Shown piece after piece: positions 36,511 through 46,758 of a stretch of DNA of 64,000 bases. Position numbers and translations under genes: made by a program. Position 1 is the first letter of the stretch, and the number at the start of each line of letters is the position of its first letter. The stretch covers positions 167,439 through 231,438 of the forward strand of contig JAQTZW010000004.1 in assembly GCA_028687575.1 (NCBI GenBank), given 5' to 3'. The DNA is from Gallionella sp. Its GTDB lineage: Bacteria; Pseudomonadota; Gammaproteobacteria; Burkholderiales; Gallionellaceae. The notes beneath the pieces were generated by a model, which was not told where the DNA came from, searched no databases, and saw only the letters and a list, made by a program, of their open reading frames with translations.

Positions 36511-37683
36511 TTATGGCTGTCTGGATTGCAGTCGCCAGAGTGAGGTGACTTCGGCGGCTCGTTCGGCATGTAGCGGATCACTGGCATCTGCGCTGCGCGG
36601 GTGGGTCGGTTTAACATCCATCCGGCCTGCCACGGTCAGGCCTGCCTCGTTTATCCAGCCCAGCAATTCTGTGCGGCTGCGCAGGCCGAGGTGTTCCGCC
36701 AGGTCGGAAAGAATCAGCCATCCCTCGCCGCTACGTTCGAGATGTTCGGCTAGCCCACGCAAAAATCCTTTCAACATGCTGCTATCAGGGTCGAACACCG
36801 CGTATTCGAGTTGCGAGCTGGGGCGTGCCGGCAGCCAGGGCGGGTTGCATACCACCAGCGCGGCGCGTCCTTCAGGGAACAAGTCAGCCAGTGCCACCTC
36901 AACCTGTGAATCAAAACCGAGCCGGGATAGGTTTTTACTGGCGCAGTTGATCGCCCGACTATCTTGGTCGGTCGCAACGATGCGCCGGATGCCACGTTTC
37001 GCCAGTACTGCGGCAAGTACGCCAGTTCCGGTGCCGATGTCGAAAGCGACGGATTGCGTGACTAAGGCTGGGGGTAGGGGGGCTTGTGCGACCATGTCAA
37101 CATATTCGCCACGAATAGGCGAAAATGTTCCGTAATCGGGAAAGATACGCGCATGTAGTGCGGGGATTTCCACGCCTTTCTTATGCCATTCATGGGCGCC
37201 GATAATGCCCAGCAGGCTGCGCAGTGACATCACGTAGGGTACGCTGGCCGCCCCTTCATCGCCATAGGCTTCGAGGCTCGCCTCTCGCACATCCGGTGCG
37301 CGGCGCAATGGGATGTGGTGGTCGGCATCGAACGGCAGCAGCAACATGCCTAGGGTGCGTGCGCGCTGCGATTGCGCCTGACGATACAGATGGAAGGCTT
37401 GTTTTGGTGTGGTGGCGGGGGCAGGTTTATCCCCGGATTTTTTCCGTCTGGAATCCGCGCGCCTTGACATCGCCTGTAGCAACTGACGCGCGTTCTGGAA
37501 ATTGCCTCGCCACAAAAGTGCAGTGCCTTCGCAGGCCATCCGATAAGCTGCGTCGGCGGTGATGCGGTCGTCGGCAAGGATGGTGCGCTTGGGCGGCGGA
37601 GTGCCGTTTTCCGAGCGCCAGCGGGCGGATTTTTCCTCGCCGTTTTCATTCCAGCTAATCATGGCATTGGGTGCGTTGTTCAT
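36511..37683 (-). CDS. Class I SAM-dependent methyltransferase
   Basis: 390 residues. The N-terminal ~190 residues form an uncharacterised domain with a basic patch (RRADSRRKKSGDK). The C-terminal part is a methyltransferase: FDIGTGTGVLAAVLAKRG (motif I), VATDQDSRAINCASKN, and the N6/amide-type catalytic LVVCNPPWLPA. The NPPW motif suggests methylation of a glutamine, adenine or guanine amino group, as in PrmC/RsmC-type enzymes; the substrate is unknown. It overlaps the GTPase gene by four bases. Confidence 0.82.
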   Translation of the reverse strand: MNNAPNAMISWNENGEEKSARWRSENGTPPPKRTILADDRITADAAYRMACEGTALLWRGNFQNARQLLQAMSRRADSRRKKSGDKPAPATTPKQAFHLYRQAQSQRARTLGMLLLPFDADHHIPLRRAPDVREASLEAYGDEGAASVPYVMSLRSLLGIIGAHEWHKKGVEIPALHARIFPDYGTFSPIRGEYVDMVAQAPLPPALVTQSVAFDIGTGTGVLAAVLAKRGIRRIVATDQDSRAINCASKNLSRLGFDSQVEVALADLFPEGRAALVVCNPPWLPARPSSQLEYAVFDPDSSMLKGFLRGLAEHLERSGEGWLILSDLAEHLGLRSRTELLGWINEAGLTVAGRMDVKPTHPRSADASDPLHAERAAEVTSLWRLQSRQP

Positions 37684-38579
37684 TCTGCTTCGATTGCCGT
37701 GAAGGATGTTTCGCTGGGCTTGGAGAGCATCAGGCTGCGGGTCTGGGGAGACTCCAGGCTGATGCGGCCGAGTTTTCCTGATCGATATTCGGTCAGGAAT
37801 ATCATCGCGGCCTTTTCGATGTCCAATTCGCCACCGCGTCCTTTGAGCAGACAGCCGCGTTTTTTTGCGATGGCTTCCACCACGCCGAATCCATCCAGTA
37901 TCGAGGTGTCCATCCCGAAACGTTCGTTAAGCCGTTCCGGGTAGCGCGCCAGCAGGATGGTGGCGAGGTGTTCGGCGATCTCTTCTTCTATCACGGCGTT
38001 GCGACCGATGGCATGAATTGCCGCGAGCATGTAGCCATCCTCGTCATGCTCGATCTTCGGCCACATCAGGCCCGGTGAGTCGGTCAGCGTCGTTTGGTCG
38101 TTGATTTTATGACACTGCTGAGATTTTGTTACGGCAGGCTCATCGCCAACGTTGGCGACCTTCCGCTTCAACAGCATGTTCATCAGCGTGGATTTGCCAA
38201 CGTTGGGTATGCCCATGATCATCAGTCGGAGCGGTTTGTGTGGGTTGTCGCGGTGCGGAGCGAGCGGTCTGCACAGGCCGGGTACGCGCGCCGCATCAGT
38301 TGCGCTTTTGCAGCTCAACGCGACTGCCTTCACGCCAGTCTGCTGATTGTAGTAGTCCAGCCATTGCTGTGTGATGGCGGGGTCGGCCAAGTCGGTCTTG
38401 TTGAGGATCTTCAAACAAGGACGCTGACGGAACTCGCGCAACTCTCGAATCATCGGGTTGCAACTCGCCTCAGGCGCGCGCGCATCCAGCACTTCGATCA
38501 CCACATCGGTGAATTCCATCGTTTCGGCAGCTTTTCTGCGCGCAGAGGTCATGTGACCGGGAAACCACTGGATTGCCAT
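37680..38579 (-). CDS. ylqF: YlqF/RbgA-type ribosome-biogenesis GTPase
   Basis: 299-residue circularly permuted GTPase. The order of G motifs is G4 (LKILNKTDLAD), then G1 (MGIPNVGKSTLMN), then G3 (LTDSPGLMWP), which defines the YlqF/YawG type. It opens MAIQWFPGHMTSARRKAAE, the family start. It probably acts late in 50S ribosome assembly. The small C-terminal domain (about 180-299) is present. Coupled to the downstream methyltransferase by an ATGA overlap, which hints that the latter may modify ribosome or translation components (inference). Confidence 0.9.
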   Translation of the reverse strand: MAIQWFPGHMTSARRKAAETMEFTDVVIEVLDARAPEASCNPMIRELREFRQRPCLKILNKTDLADPAITQQWLDYYNQQTGVKAVALSCKSATDAARVPGLCRPLAPHRDNPHKPLRLMIMGIPNVGKSTLMNMLLKRKVANVGDEPAVTKSQQCHKINDQTTLTDSPGLMWPKIEHDEDGYMLAAIHAIGRNAVIEEEIAEHLATILLARYPERLNERFGMDTSILDGFGVVEAIAKKRGCLLKGRGGELDIEKAAMIFLTEYRSGKLGRISLESPQTRSLMLSKPSETSFTAIEAE

Positions 38580-38587
38580 ACTTCCCT

Positions 38588-39313
38588 CTATATTGTGAAC
38601 GGTGGCGCGAGTTGCGCTAGTTGCGATTCTTCAAGGTAGCACCACTCGCCTTCAGCGAGGTTCAGATCAGAGAGTTTAAGGTTGCCGATCTGCGCGCGGT
38701 GCAGTGCGCTGCAATGATTGCCTGCGGCGGCAAGCATGCGTTTCACCTGATGATATTTGCCCTGTTCCAGGACAATCTCCAAATGGTGCTCGTCCAGTAT
38801 TTTGCAGGTTTCTGCCGCCAACGGGGCGGGTTCGTCATGCAATTTGACACCATTTAGAAGCAGTTCGATTAGTTGGGGTGTTACCGGGTCGTGCGTGGTG
38901 GCGACATACACCTTCGGAACGTGATGTTTGGGTGAAGACTGGGTGTGAATGAATCTGCCATCATCTGACAGCAGCAGCATGCCGGTGGTGTCGTGGTCCA
39001 GTCTGCCTACCGGCTGCACATCACGGCGAATGAACTGGTCAGGCAGCAGGGTATGTACGCCGGGGTGATGGCTGGGTTTGCGGGAGCACTCGTAATCGGC
39101 GGGCTTGTGCAGTACCGCATAGATGTGTGTGCGGCAAATCCATGTTTCGCCCATCACTGCGAGGGGTAGCCCCTCCGTTTCAAAGGTGGATTTCAGGTCG
39201 TTCATCACGGTGCCGTCAATGGTGACATCACCATCGGCGACCAGCGCCTGGCACCACTTGCGGGTACCGAAACCCTGCTGTTGCAGGATGCGATCTAGGG
39301 TCAATTTACTCAT
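38588..39313 (-). CDS. rsuA: RsuA-family 16S rRNA pseudouridine synthase
   Basis: 241 residues. An S4-like N-terminal RNA-binding segment (LTLDRILQQQGFGTRKWCQALVADGDVTIDG) is followed by the catalytic domain with the active-site Asp in PVGRLDHDTTGMLLLSDDG, KVYVATTHDP, and LEQGKYHQVKRMLAAAGNHC. These features indicate the RsuA/RluB/E/F family. RsuA (position 516 of 16S rRNA) is the most likely member because of the YAVLHKPADYECS and HHPGVHTLLP segments. It ends eight bases before the GTPase start. Confidence 0.82.
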   Translation of the reverse strand: MSKLTLDRILQQQGFGTRKWCQALVADGDVTIDGTVMNDLKSTFETEGLPLAVMGETWICRTHIYAVLHKPADYECSRKPSHHPGVHTLLPDQFIRRDVQPVGRLDHDTTGMLLLSDDGRFIHTQSSPKHHVPKVYVATTHDPVTPQLIELLLNGVKLHDEPAPLAAETCKILDEHHLEIVLEQGKYHQVKRMLAAAGNHCSALHRAQIGNLKLSDLNLAEGEWCYLEESQLAQLAPPFTI

Positions 39314-39381
39314 GGTATGACTTTAACAGAATCATTCAGTTGCCGGACTGGATCGCGGCGGGCTACACGCACGCAGGTAGG

Positions 39382-39768
39382 CTATTTTTCAGGAAACTCG
39401 CCGTCAAGATAGAGCCATCGCCCATCTTCTCGAACGAAACGGCTGATTTCGTGCAGGCGGTAGGCGCGGCCCTTGATTTTGTAACGGGCGACGAATTCCA
39501 CGGTAGCGCTATCAGATGAGTTGAGGTTGTGTTTTTTGATCTCAAGTTCTAGCCATTTTTCATTATCTGCGCCCAAGTCCAGTGATGTTGGGCGGGTGTC
39601 GGGGTGCCAGCTGGAGAGCAGATAGTCTTGCAATCCGAGTGCGTAAGCACTGTAACGGGAGCGCATCAGCGATTCCGCGTCCGGTGCGGGTGTGCCGCTG
39701 TGATAGCGTCCGCAGCACTTTGCATACTCGGTTGTGCCGCATGGACATGTCAGGATGGTGGTGTTCAT
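39382..39768 (-). CDS. YchJ-family (UPF0225) protein
   Basis: 128 residues from ATG 39768. It opens with a zinc-binding SEC-C-like motif (CPCGTTEYAKCCGRYHSG), then the family segment AESLMRSRYSAYALG and an NTF2-like fold (TVEFVARYKIKGRAYRLHEISRFVREDGRWLYLDGE). The start overlaps the YaeQ stop by four bases. Function is unknown; these proteins are often annotated as SEC-C or YchJ family. Confidence 0.85.
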   Translation of the reverse strand: MNTTILTCPCGTTEYAKCCGRYHSGTPAPDAESLMRSRYSAYALGLQDYLLSSWHPDTRPTSLDLGADNEKWLELEIKKHNLNSSDSATVEFVARYKIKGRAYRLHEISRFVREDGRWLYLDGEFPEK

Positions 39769-40322
39769 GTCTGGGCAGAAGGCAGGCTGCCCTGCCAAAT
39801 TTCCGGCTCGATTTCCACCATGCCGCCCTCGCTGGTCATCATGATGTGGCTTTCCTGTATGGTGCACTGAAGTTGCATGGTGCGGCTGACAAGTTGCTTC
39901 AGCGCCTGGGTGGATTCGACCGGCAGACGCAGCACGGTAAGGTTGTCCAGGCGTGAAAGCTTGCTGTGATTGTCGTTCCACCACATATCGGCAGTGCGTC
40001 CATAGCAGCAGACCACAACTTGCCTCGCTCTTCCAGTGGCCTTCCTGATCAGTCGCTCGTCTGGCAGGCCGACCATGATCCAGCGTTCGACTGCACCGGT
40101 CAGGTCCTTTTGCCATAAATCTGGTTCATCATCGTCGCTAAGTCCTTTGCCAAAAACCAGTGCTTCATCGGCAAAGATTGCAAAGGCAACCATGCGTACC
40201 ATCATGCGCTCTTCGGTTTCGGAGGGATGTAGTGCAACCGTCAGCGCATGGTCGGCATAGTAGTAACGATCCATGTCTGCGATTTGCAGCTGGGCTTTGA
40301 ATATGATGGATTTAATGGCCAT
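39765..40322 (-). CDS. YaeQ-family protein
   Basis: 185 residues with the full YaeQ pattern: [20 protein letters not shown], then [59 protein letters not shown] and a late LQCTIQE. The fold is reported to resemble PD-(D/E)xK nucleases, but its function is unsettled. First gene of a minus-strand run (YaeQ, YchJ, RsuA, YlqF, methyltransferase), divergent from hemA. Confidence 0.9.
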   Translation of the reverse strand: MAIKSIIFKAQLQIADMDRYYYADHALTVALHPSETEERMMVRMVAFAIFADEALVFGKGLSDDDEPDLWQKDLTGAVERWIMVGLPDERLIRKATGRARQVVVCCYGRTADMWWNDNHSKLSRLDNLTVLRLPVESTQALKQLVSRTMQLQCTIQESHIMMTSEGGMVEIEPEIWQGSLPSAQT

Positions 40323-40400
40323 GTTGGAGTTGCGTGAATCGGCAGGCGCGCATTCTACCAGTACGAGGTCGCGCAGATGGCGTTGCGACGCTGTTCCGAC

Positions 40401-40406
40401 TATAAT
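40401..40406 (+). promoter_or_regulatory. -10 box upstream of hemA
   Basis: A perfect TATAAT lies 38 bases before the hemA ATG in the divergent YaeQ/hemA gap. A TTGCGA is present but only 12 bases upstream, too close for a normal -35, so the -35 is unclear. Confidence 0.5.
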
Positions 40407-40443
40407 TCGCCTCCTTTCGTATGGTCATCCAGCAAATATCAAG

Positions 40444-41697
40444 ATGCAGTTGTACGCTTTTGGCATAAATCATCAGACTGCGCCGCTCTCCGTGCGAGAG
40501 CAAGTCGCGTTTAACGTCGACGGAATGGAGAACGCGCTGCGCGACCTGGTGGAGAATGGCGCCGCCAAGGAGGCAGCCATCCTGTCCACCTGCAACCGCA
40601 TGGAGATGTACTGCAATGCGACCAAGCCTGATCATGCGATAGACTGGCTGGCGCAGTATCACCATCTGCCGCGCAAGGATTTGGAACCCTATCTGTATTC
40701 GTTGCCTAGGGAGCAGGCGGTCAAGCATTCCTTCCGGGTCGCCAGCGGGCTGGACTCCATGGTGTTGGGCGAACCGCAGATTCTGGGTCAAATGAAGCAG
40801 GCGGTGCGCCAGGCCGAGCAGGCCGGAACCATGGGCATCCTGCTGCACAAGCTGTTCCAGAGCACCTTCTCGGTAGCCAAGCAGGTGCGCACCGAGACCG
40901 AAATCGGCGCGAATCTGGTTTCCATGGCCGCTGCCGCAGTCCGTCTGGCCGAGCGCATCTTCCCCAGCATCAGCGAACAGAACGTACTGTTCATCGGCGC
41001 GGGCGAGATGATAGAGCTCAATGCTGTGTATTTTGCGGCACGTAACCCGAAACGTATAACCGTCGCCAATCGCACGCTGGAACGAGCCCAGACACTGGCG
41101 CGTCAGTTCAATGGACATGCCATCACGTTGAGCGATCTTCCTGAGCAATTGGCGCAGAACGATATCATTGTGACCTGTACTGCCAGTCAGTTGCCGATAC
41201 TGGGCAAGGGTATGCTGGAGCGCGCGCTGAAGGCGCGCCGTCACAAGCCGCTGTTTATCGTGGATCTGGCTGTGCCGCGTGATGTGGAGGCCGAGGTCTC
41301 CGAGCTGAGCGATGTGTTTCTGTACACCGTTGATGATATCGCCGAAGTGGTAAAGGATGGCCTGGAGGCACGTCAGGGTGCGGTCAAGGAAGCCGAGGTC
41401 ATCATCGCATCCGGTGTGTCTGATTTCATACACTGGATGGAATCGCGCGAAGTCGTGCCTATCATCCGTGCGCTACGCGAACAGGTCGAGGAAGTGCGCA
41501 ATGCCGAGCTGGAGAAGGCGATGCGCGCACTGGCCAAGGGCGAGAGCGCCGAGAAGGTGTTGGAGATGATGGGGCGCGGCATGGTCAATAAGTTCCTGCA
41601 TTCGCCCACCAAAGCGTTGAATCAGGTGCATGGCGACTCGCGGGATAATTTCATCGAGGTCGTACACAGCCTGTTCCAGCTTCACCCTGAAGAATAA
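40444..41697 (+). CDS. hemA: Glutamyl-tRNA reductase
   Basis: First committed enzyme of C5 tetrapyrrole synthesis: reduces glutamyl-tRNA to glutamate-1-semialdehyde with NADPH. 417 residues from ATG 40444 ([19 protein letters not shown], the family start); the open frame upstream is not conserved. The catalytic Cys is in [11 protein letters not shown]. The NADPH site is [15 protein letters not shown], and [12 protein letters not shown] and the C-terminal dimerisation helix follow. HemC and HemD are 18 kb away in the same window. Confidence 0.97.
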   Translation: MQLYAFGINHQTAPLSVREQVAFNVDGMENALRDLVENGAAKEAAILSTCNRMEMYCNATKPDHAIDWLAQYHHLPRKDLEPYLYSLPREQAVKHSFRVASGLDSMVLGEPQILGQMKQAVRQAEQAGTMGILLHKLFQSTFSVAKQVRTETEIGANLVSMAAAAVRLAERIFPSISEQNVLFIGAGEMIELNAVYFAARNPKRITVANRTLERAQTLARQFNGHAITLSDLPEQLAQNDIIVTCTASQLPILGKGMLERALKARRHKPLFIVDLAVPRDVEAEVSELSDVFLYTVDDIAEVVKDGLEARQGAVKEAEVIIASGVSDFIHWMESREVVPIIRALREQVEEVRNAELEKAMRALAKGESAEKVLEMMGRGMVNKFLHSPTKALNQVHGDSRDNFIEVVHSLFQLHPEE

Positions 41698-41709
41698 TCA
41701 GCCAATCGA

Positions 41710-42798
41710 ATGAAGCCGAATATCGCCACCAAACTTGCTCAGTTGAGCGAGCGTCTGCACGAAGTCAATCAATTGCTGTGTAGCGAGGATGCCACCAAGG
41801 ATATGGAGGTGTACCTCAAGCTCAACCGCGAACGCGCCGAACTCGAGCCGGTCGTGGAGTTGTTTCATAGCTATCAGGCCTGCGAGGAAAACATCGCCGC
41901 CGCAAGGGAAATGGCCGAAGACCCGGAAATGCGCGACTTCGCCGAAGAAGAAGTCAAGGAAGGCGTGGCGCGGCTGGAGCAACTGGATTGCGAGTTGCAA
42001 AAACAGTTGTTGCCCAAAGATCCGAACGATGACCGCAACGTGTTCCTTGAAGTGCGCGCCGGCACTGGTGGCGACGAGGCGGCGCTGTTTGCCGGTGATC
42101 TGTTCCGCATGTATTCGCGTTTTGCCGAGAGTCGCCGCTGGCAGGTCGAGATCATCTCGGAAAGTCCCGGCGAGATGGGCGGGTACAAGGAGATCATCGC
42201 CCGCATCATTGGTCAGGGCGCTTATTCGGTGTTGAAATTTGAATCCGGCGCGCATCGCGTACAACGAGTCCCAGCCACTGAGACGCAGGGGCGTGTGCAT
42301 ACTTCTGCCTGTACCGTCGCGGTCATGCCGGAAACTGACGATTTGGACGAGGTGGTGCTGAACCCGGCAGACTTGCGCATAGACACTTTCCGTGCCTCGG
42401 GTGCCGGCGGGCAACACATCAACAAGACTGATTCGGCGGTGCGTATCACCCATCTTCCGACCGGCGTGGTGGTGGAATGTCAGGATGGGCGTTCACAACA
42501 TCAAAACAAGGCGCAGGCGATGCGGGTGCTGGCCGCGCGTATCCAGGATGCGCGCGTGCGCGCTCAGAATGCAGAGACCGCCGCGACCCGCAAGAGTCTG
42601 GTGGGCAGCGGCGACCGCTCGGAGCGCATCCGTACCTATAACTACCCGCAGGGCCGCGTCACCGACCACCGTATCAATTTGACGCTGTATAAAATGGATC
42701 AGATCATGGCCGGCGACATCAACGAGCTTACCGATGCGCTAATGGCCGAACACCAGGCCGAACAGCTTGCCGCGATGGCGGATGAAGTCAGCTTCTGA
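41710..42798 (+). CDS. prfA: Peptide chain release factor 1
   Basis: Class I release factor reading UAA and UAG, 362 residues. The GGQ motif is intact in [17 protein letters not shown]. The PAT codon-recognition tripeptide is in [20 protein letters not shown] and marks RF1 rather than RF2. It lies 12 bases after hemA and just before prmC, the usual order. Confidence 0.97.
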   Translation: MKPNIATKLAQLSERLHEVNQLLCSEDATKDMEVYLKLNRERAELEPVVELFHSYQACEENIAAAREMAEDPEMRDFAEEEVKEGVARLEQLDCELQKQLLPKDPNDDRNVFLEVRAGTGGDEAALFAGDLFRMYSRFAESRRWQVEIISESPGEMGGYKEIIARIIGQGAYSVLKFESGAHRVQRVPATETQGRVHTSACTVAVMPETDDLDEVVLNPADLRIDTFRASGAGGQHINKTDSAVRITHLPTGVVVECQDGRSQHQNKAQAMRVLAARIQDARVRAQNAETAATRKSLVGSGDRSERIRTYNYPQGRVTDHRINLTLYKMDQIMAGDINELTDALMAEHQAEQLAAMADEVSF

Positions 42799-42808
42799 GC
42801 CGTGTCAA

Positions 42809-43672
42809 ATGCCGCTGCAGGACATCCTGCGGCGTGACGGCAGACGATTGCAGGATGCGCTGAATCTGGATGGCGGCGGTGCGCGTATCGAGGTGCAATG
42901 CCTGTTGCAGGCGGTGTTGGAGACCAACCGCGCCTGGTTGTACGCCCACCCCGAATACCTACCAGATGCTGACCAGCTGAGCCGTTACCAGGCGCTGCTG
43001 ACGCGTCGTCTGAACGGCGAACCCATCGCCTACCTGCTAGGTGTGCGCGAGTTTTTCGGGCTGACTTTCAAGGTTACGCCTGCCACGCTGATCCCCCGTC
43101 CGGATACCGAATTGCTGGTTGAACTGGCGCTACAGCGCATCCCGGAGTCCAGCGCTGCTACCGGCGGAGTCGCTTGTCGTGTGCTGGACATGGGTGCCGG
43201 CAGTGGTGCGATTGCGCTGGCGATTGCGCTGGCGCGCCCTGCTGCGGAAGTGGTGGCGGTGGATGCCTCGACCGCCGCGCTGCAAGTTGCGCGCGAGAAT
43301 ATGCAGCGACTGGGAGTGAACAATGCACAGCTGTTGCAAAGCGACTGGTTCGCCGCGCTGACGGACGCACGATTCGATCTGATCGTGTCCAATCCTCCAT
43401 ATATCGCCGAGCAGGACGAGCATCTGTCGCAGGGGGATGTGCGTTTCGAACCGATCACCGCACTGGCTTCCGGCGCGGACGGGCTGGATGACATTCGCCG
43501 CATCATCAGCGGAGCGCCTGCGCATCTCAAACCCGGTGGCTGGCTGATGCTGGAACATGGCTACGATCAGGCTGAAAAGGTGCGTCAATTGCTGTTACAG
43601 GGTGGATTTTCCGCAGTGGACTCGATGCGTGACTTGGCCGGGATAGCGCGCGTCACTTTCGGGCGTATTTGA
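42809..43672 (+). CDS. prmC: Release factor glutamine N5-methyltransferase
   Basis: Methylates the GGQ glutamine of RF1 and RF2, 287 residues from ATG 42809. The N-terminal helical domain ends in GEPIAYLLGVREFFGLTFKV, followed by TLIPRPDTELLVELAL, VLDMGAGSGAIALAIALARP (SAM site) and the catalytic NPPY in IVSNPPYIAEQDEHL. It follows prfA, its substrate, by ten bases. Confidence 0.95.
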   Translation: MPLQDILRRDGRRLQDALNLDGGGARIEVQCLLQAVLETNRAWLYAHPEYLPDADQLSRYQALLTRRLNGEPIAYLLGVREFFGLTFKVTPATLIPRPDTELLVELALQRIPESSAATGGVACRVLDMGAGSGAIALAIALARPAAEVVAVDASTAALQVARENMQRLGVNNAQLLQSDWFAALTDARFDLIVSNPPYIAEQDEHLSQGDVRFEPITALASGADGLDDIRRIISGAPAHLKPGGWLMLEHGYDQAEKVRQLLLQGGFSAVDSMRDLAGIARVTFGRI

Positions 43673-43736
43673 AGATGGCTTGACGAACTGGCATTACATC
43701 GCAATAATGCCCGACTATTTAATTAAGGTAAGAGCC

Positions 43737-44060
43737 ATGACGACAGATATTCAGCAGCGCATCCATGAGCAAGTCACCAGCAATCCGGTGGTGTTGTACA
43801 TCAAGGGTAGTGCGAAATTCCCGCAGTGCGGTTATTCGGCCAATGTGGTACGTATCCTCAATCTACTGGGGGTCAAGGATTTTCTGGCAGTGAATGTATT
43901 TGACGATCCAGCCTATGTGCCAGGATTGGTGGAATATGCGAACTGGCCAACGCTGCCACAGTGTTATATCAACGGCGAGTTTATCGGTGGTTCGGACATC
44001 CTGACTGAGATGTATCAGAGCGGAGAGTTGCAGCAGTTGCTGAGTGGGCATGCCGGATAG
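43737..44060 (+). CDS. grxD: Monothiol glutaredoxin (GrxD type) with CGYS active site
   Basis: 107 residues from ATG 43737. Class II monothiol glutaredoxin that carries [2Fe-2S] clusters with glutathione. Family motifs: NPVVLYIKGSAKFPQCGYS, NWPTLPQCYINGEFIGGSDI. The active site reads CGYS instead of the usual CGFS; Tyr for Phe is a mild change and the cluster-ligating Cys is kept. Last gene of the hemA-prfA-prmC-grxD run, followed by a strong terminator. Confidence 0.92.
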   Translation: MTTDIQQRIHEQVTSNPVVLYIKGSAKFPQCGYSANVVRILNLLGVKDFLAVNVFDDPAYVPGLVEYANWPTLPQCYINGEFIGGSDILTEMYQSGELQQLLSGHAG

Positions 44061-44177
44061 GCCTTGCTACCTAGGCCTTTTGGCATATTGGCGTGATGAG
44101 AATGGGCGGTTATAGTCCGCCCCGAGTGTGTGAAGTGGCGGTTGGCTCCAACCGGATTTCAAACTCTCCTCCTATTT

Positions 44178-44205
44178 CGGGCGATCTTCGGATCGCCCGT
44201 TTTTT
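44178..44205 (+). terminator. Terminator of grxD, overlapping the argH stop codon
   Basis: CGGGCGATC-TTCG-GATCGCCCG, a 9-bp stem with a UUCG loop, followed by six T (44200-44205). The T run includes two bases of the convergent argH stop codon (44204-44206). Confidence 0.92.
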
Positions 44206-45598
44206 ATGCTTGTGCCAAGCGTGCCCTGGCACTGGCTATAGCGGCGCTGACTTGGGCTGGAGCGGTGCCGCCGGTATGGTTTCGGCTGGCCAGTGAGCCT
44301 TCCAGTGACAATACCTGATAAATATCGTCTTCAATCAGTGGGGAGAAGGTCTGCAATTCAGCGAGTGCGATGTCGGATAGGTCGCAGCCCTTCTTTTCGG
44401 CATAGCGCACCGCCAAGGCGACCGCCTCATGTGCATCACGGAACGGCAAGCCTTTTTTCACCAAGTAATCGGCCAAGTCGGTGGCAGTTGCGTAGCCCTG
44501 TAGTGCGGCACGGCGCATCGCATCCGGTTTCACCTTGATGCCGGAAATCATGTCGGCATAGATACGCAACGTCTGTGTCAGCGTATCCACTGTGTCGAAC
44601 AGTGGCTCTTTATCTTCCTGATTGTCCTTGTTATAGGCCAGTGGCTGGCCTTTCATCAGAGTCAGCAGGGCGATCAGGTGGCCGTTCACCCGGCCTGTCT
44701 TGCCGCGTACCAGTTCCGGCACGTCGGGATTTTTCTTTTGCGGCATGATGGAAGAGCCGGTGCAAAAGCGATCGGCGATGTCTATGAAGCCTACCATCGG
44801 GCTCATCCACAGGATGAGTTCTTCCGAGAAGCGCGACAGGTGGGTCATCACCAGCGAAGCGCAGGCAGTAAATTCAATGGCGAAGTCGCGGTCGGATACG
44901 GCATCCAGCGAATTTTGGCATACCGCCTCGAAACCTAGCAGTTCGGCGACCCGCTCGCGCTGGATGGGGTAGCTAGTGCCGGCCAGCGCCGCAGCGCCCA
45001 GCGGCAGGCGGTTAACCCGGCGGCGGCAATCGGCCATGCGTTCCGAGTCCCGCCCCAGCATCTCGTAGTAGGCCATCAGGTGGTGCGCAAAGCTGATCGG
45101 CTGGGCCACCTGCAGGTGGGTGAAGCCAGGCATGATGGTTTCGGTATGTTGCGAGGCTAAATCGAGAATAGCGATTTGCAGTGCTTTAAGCAGTGCCAGC
45201 AGGTCGTCAATTGCATGGCGCAGGTATAGACGGATGTCAGTGGCGACCTGATCGTTGCGCGAACGTCCGGTATGCAGGCGTTTGCCGGCATCGCCGACCA
45301 GTGTGGTAAGTCGTTTTTCGATGTTGAGGTGCACATCTTCCAGATCCAGCGACCAAACGAATTTGCCTTCGGCAATCTCCTGTTCAATCTGTGCCAGGCC
45401 GCGTCGTATGTCTGCCAGATCCTGTTGCGCGATGATGCTGCATTCAGCCAACATTTGCGCGTGTGCCAGCGAACCCTGGATGTCGAACATCGCCATTTTC
45501 TGGTCGAAATCCACTGACGCGGTATATTTCTTTACCAATTCTGCCACTGGTTCCGAGAAACGGCCCGACCAGGTATCTTTATCTTGTATGCTTGCCAT
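44204..45598 (-). CDS. argH: Argininosuccinate lyase
   Basis: Final step of arginine synthesis (argininosuccinate to arginine and fumarate), cytosolic tetramer, 464 residues. Family features: [68 protein letters not shown], and the fumarase/lyase signature [20 protein letters not shown]. It is divergent from the AlgZ-like kinase gene across 80 bp. Its stop lies in the grxD terminator. Confidence 0.97.
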   Translation of the reverse strand: MASIQDKDTWSGRFSEPVAELVKKYTASVDFDQKMAMFDIQGSLAHAQMLAECSIIAQQDLADIRRGLAQIEQEIAEGKFVWSLDLEDVHLNIEKRLTTLVGDAGKRLHTGRSRNDQVATDIRLYLRHAIDDLLALLKALQIAILDLASQHTETIMPGFTHLQVAQPISFAHHLMAYYEMLGRDSERMADCRRRVNRLPLGAAALAGTSYPIQRERVAELLGFEAVCQNSLDAVSDRDFAIEFTACASLVMTHLSRFSEELILWMSPMVGFIDIADRFCTGSSIMPQKKNPDVPELVRGKTGRVNGHLIALLTLMKGQPLAYNKDNQEDKEPLFDTVDTLTQTLRIYADMISGIKVKPDAMRRAALQGYATATDLADYLVKKGLPFRDAHEAVALAVRYAEKKGCDLSDIALAELQTFSPLIEDDIYQVLSLEGSLASRNHTGGTAPAQVSAAIASARARLAQA

Positions 45599-45678
45599 GT
45601 TTTGTCCAGAATCCGTCAGACGCTCGGTGATGCGCTGCCGAGCTTATGTAAAGACAGTGAAACTTGAGGTTTACCGCC

Positions 45679-46758
45679 ATGATTGAGGCGCGCAGTATAA
45701 AACAAAATTCGCTGCCCGATGCGTTGCCCAACTTCCGCAACCTTGGCGTGACCTTGCGCATCCTGCTGCTCACCAACGGCATGGGATTTCTCGCATCGGT
45801 GATGCAGGCGAGGAGTTGGCCGAATGTACTGGTGCAGATGCTGCAAATTTCAACTCTTATGACGCCCATCGTGTTGGGTATTTTGCTGGTGTTGTGGCTA
45901 GTGCAGGCATCGTTATTTCGCATCGCTTACTGGCGTGGTGTGGCTGCCGTCAATGCCATTGCGGGCGCGGTGGCGCTGCTGACTTATTATTTGGGTGGCG
46001 AGTTCTATCAGCCGGTCATTGAATCGGACTACTACTTCGATGTGTTGCGATGCGTGTTGTTAAGTGTGGCGATGTGCAGCCTGATGCTAATGTATTTCCG
46101 GCTACGCATGCGGATATTGTCCCATGCCCTGGAAGATGCCTACCTGCAAGTATTGCGTGCGCGTATCCGCCCGCACTTTCTGTTCAATACCATCAATGCG
46201 GTACTGGGTATCGTGCGCGCCGAACCGAAAAAAGCCGAGACCGCACTGGAAGATATGGCTGACTTGTTCCGCATGGCAATGTCGGAAGCAAAAGACCTGG
46301 TACCGGTGCATCAGGAAGTTGCGTTGAGCAAACAGTATATTGCGCTGGAAAAGTTGCGCATGGGAGAGCGGCTGTGTGTGGAGTGGCAGGTGCAGGACAT
46401 TCCGGACGATGCGCTGATGCCGGTGCTGCTGCTGCAGCCATTGCTGGAGAATGCGGTGTACCACGGTATCGAGACACTGGTCGAGGGCGGGGTCATCCAC
46501 GTGAAGCTGCGCCGGGAAGGTGCTGAGTTACGTATCGAGGTGGAAAACCCCTGCCCGGTGGCCAGTGGAGATCACCATGTGGGCAACAAGATTGCCTTGA
46601 AAAATATCCGTGAGCGACTCGCATTGCTGTTTGATGCCGAGGCGCGCTATCAGGTGAGTAGCGGCAAGGGGTATTACCGGGTTGAAATTATCATGCCTTA
46701 TGTGAGGGAGAAACGACGTGAGCACAATCGAATTGGCTATGCGCGTATTCATCGTTGA
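45679..46758 (+). CDS. LytS/AlgZ-type sensor histidine kinase
   Basis: 359 residues. The N-terminal half has four to five membrane segments (about 23-44, 56-80, 86-105 and 120-140) and no large external domain. The His_kinase domain has H166 in ARIRPHFLFNTINAVLGIVR, then LLLQPLLENAVYHGIE (N-box). This is the LytS/YehU fold, as in AlgZ (FimS). ATG 45679 with GAGG nine bases upstream was preferred to a TTG at 45664. It overlaps the regulator gene by 41 bases. Confidence 0.88.
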   Translation: MIEARSIKQNSLPDALPNFRNLGVTLRILLLTNGMGFLASVMQARSWPNVLVQMLQISTLMTPIVLGILLVLWLVQASLFRIAYWRGVAAVNAIAGAVALLTYYLGGEFYQPVIESDYYFDVLRCVLLSVAMCSLMLMYFRLRMRILSHALEDAYLQVLRARIRPHFLFNTINAVLGIVRAEPKKAETALEDMADLFRMAMSEAKDLVPVHQEVALSKQYIALEKLRMGERLCVEWQVQDIPDDALMPVLLLQPLLENAVYHGIETLVEGGVIHVKLRREGAELRIEVENPCPVASGDHHVGNKIALKNIRERLALLFDAEARYQVSSGKGYYRVEIIMPYVREKRREHNRIGYARIHR

